From contig CAMJYF010000124.1 of the NCBI GenBank assembly GCA_946409885.1, positions 1 to 6,198 of the forward strand: DNA of 6,198 bases, given 5' to 3'. Made by a program: the position numbers and the translations under genes. Below are positions 5,131-6,198 of the stretch, in pieces. Positions within the stretch are counted from its first letter, which is position 1, and each line of letters begins with the position of its first letter. Under the pieces are notes generated by a model, which saw nothing but the letters and a program-made list of their open reading frames with translations, did no database searches and was not told the DNA's origin. Origin of the DNA: an uncultured Clostridia bacterium. GTDB taxonomy: Bacteria; Bacillota; Clostridia; Oscillospirales; Acutalibacteraceae.

Positions 5131-6198
5131 TTGGATAATTACCTCAATCAGGTTCTCGGCGAACGGTATGAAATACAGGAGATCATCGGCGTGGGCGGCA
5201 TGGCGGTGGTCTACAAGGCGCTGGATCTTGTGGATAAAAGAATCGTCGCCATTAAAATATTAAAGGACGAATACGTGGCCAACGAGGAGTTCCGCCGCCG
5301 GTTCAAAAACGAATCCAAGGCCATCGCGGTGCTGTCCCATCCCAATATCGTCAAGGTGTACGACGTCAACTTCGGCGATACCATGCAGTACATCGTTATG
5401 GAGTACGTGGAGGGCATCACGCTGAAGGAGTACATCCAGCGGCAGCGGATCGTGGAGTGGAAGGAGGCCGTCCACTTTACGGTGCAGATCCTGCGGGCGC
5501 TGCAGCACGCCCACGACAAGGGCATCATCCACCGGGATATCAAGCCCCAGAACATTATCCTGCTGCCCAACGCCTCCATCAAGGTGATGGATTTCGGCAT
5601 CGCCCGCTTCAACCGGGACGAGTCCCTGTCCGTGGCCGAGCGGGGGGCCATCGGCTCCGTGCATTACGTCAGCCCGGAGCAGGCCCGGGGGGATTATACT
5701 GACGAAAAATCGGATCTCTATTCCGTGGGCGTGGTGCTGTACGAAATGCTGACGGGCCGCCTGCCCTTCGAGTCGGATAACGACGAATCCGTGGCCCTGA
5801 TGCAGGTGCGGGAGGACGCGGTCCGCCCCAGCCTGCTGAACGCCTCCATCCCGGAGGGGCTGGAGCAGATCACCCTGCGCGCCATGCAGAAAAACCCCGC
5901 CGACAGGTACCAGACCGCCGCGGAGTTTCTGCTGGATCTGGATGAGTTCAAGCGCAACCCCCAGATCAAATTCGATTATTCCTATTTTATCGACCAGACC
6001 CCCACCAAGTTCATCGACCGCACCCTGCCGGAGCCCGAGGTGACGCTGCCGCCGCAGGAGACAAGGCCCCTGCCCCCGGAACCTCCCGCGGACGAGGCTG
6101 GCCGCCGCGGCTTTCAGTGGCGCCGGCGGAACCAGCCGGAAGAGGAGGCTGAGCCGGAGGACTATGACGAGGACGAGGAGGACGATGACGACGACGAG
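5131..6198 (+). CDS. prkC: PrkC/PknB-type membrane serine/threonine protein kinase (3' truncated by window)
   Basis: A Hanks-type kinase that in Firmicutes senses cell-wall fragments through external PASTA repeats and controls growth, division and envelope functions. The first 356 residues are visible. The kinase domain (about 13-275) has the glycine loop 'GVGGMAVVY' (20-28), ATP-binding K42 in 'VAIKIL', its partner E61, 'HRDIKPQN' (134-141) with catalytic D136, 'DFG' (154-156), 'GSVHYVSPEQARG' (175-187), 'SDLYSVGVVLYEMLTGRLPF' and the closing Arg in 'ADRYQTA'. After it come a Pro/Glu-rich linker (about 299-320), a basic patch 'RRGFQWRRR' and an acidic run (337-356). The expected transmembrane helix and PASTA domains lie beyond the window. 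The activation loop has serines but no threonine. TTG start; 20 bases after the phosphatase stop, so the pair is co-transcribed. Confidence 0.95.
   Translation, partial: MDNYLNQVLGERYEIQEIIGVGGMAVVYKALDLVDKRIVAIKILKDEYVANEEFRRRFKNESKAIAVLSHPNIVKVYDVNFGDTMQYIVMEYVEGITLKEYIQRQRIVEWKEAVHFTVQILRALQHAHDKGIIHRDIKPQNIILLPNASIKVMDFGIARFNRDESLSVAERGAIGSVHYVSPEQARGDYTDEKSDLYSVGVVLYEMLTGRLPFESDNDESVALMQVREDAVRPSLLNASIPEGLEQITLRAMQKNPADRYQTAAEFLLDLDEFKRNPQIKFDYSYFIDQTPTKFIDRTLPEPEVTLPPQETRPLPPEPPADEAGRRGFQWRRRNQPEEEAEPEDYDEDEEDDDDDE

Noticed and set aside
6137..6198. GA-rich run at the window end as a possible simple-sequence repeat
   Set aside because: It is in frame with the kinase and mixes GAG, GAA, GAC and GAT codons without a fixed unit, so it is better read as selected acidic residues; its length variability cannot be judged from one copy.

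Overview
The window reads as a housekeeping segment of a GC-rich (roughly 60% by eye) Gram-positive chromosome. The organism is most likely a member of Clostridia in the Oscillospiraceae/Ruminococcaceae sense. This rests on the gene order (def-fmt, a YugP-type metallopeptidase, rsmB, rlmN, a PP2C phosphatase, a PrkC-type kinase), which is characteristic of Firmicutes, combined with the high GC content. The placement is inferred from gene order and composition, not from any database search. All genes are on the + strand.

Layout: positions 1-67 hold the last codons of peptide deformylase (def), overlapping by one base the start of fmt (67-999, methionyl-tRNA formyltransferase). A non-coding gap (1000-1229) follows. 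Most of it is a MITE-like or REP-like element with two inverted 27-base arms at 1038-1064 and 1144-1170, each arm containing its own small palindrome. Then come a YugP-family membrane zinc metallopeptidase (1230-1964), rsmB (1980-3290, 16S rRNA m5C methyltransferase) and rlmN (3287-4321, radical-SAM rRNA/tRNA adenine C2 methyltransferase, overlapping rsmB by 4 bases). After a 60-base spacer come a PP2C-type Ser/Thr phosphatase of the Stp/PrpC family (4382-5110) and a PrkC/PknB-type Ser/Thr kinase starting from TTG at 5131. The kinase is cut off by the window end at 6198, before its expected transmembrane and PASTA region.

The genes form two functional groups. Def and Fmt handle the formyl group at the N terminus of nascent proteins, and RsmB and RlmN modify the ribosome (RlmN also tRNA), so this part serves translation. 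Stp and PrkC are the opposing phosphatase and kinase of the cell-envelope Hanks-type signalling pair. Tight spacing from yugP onward suggests one transcription unit, possibly reading through from def-fmt; no convincing intrinsic terminator is visible.

I found no evidence for a wholly new system. The points most worth a second look are the structured element at 1014-1196, with compensatory base changes between its arms; the kinase activation loop that lacks threonine; the very acidic stretch after the kinase domain; and the phosphatase start, which lacks a ribosome binding site and is overlapped by a short ORF that has one.
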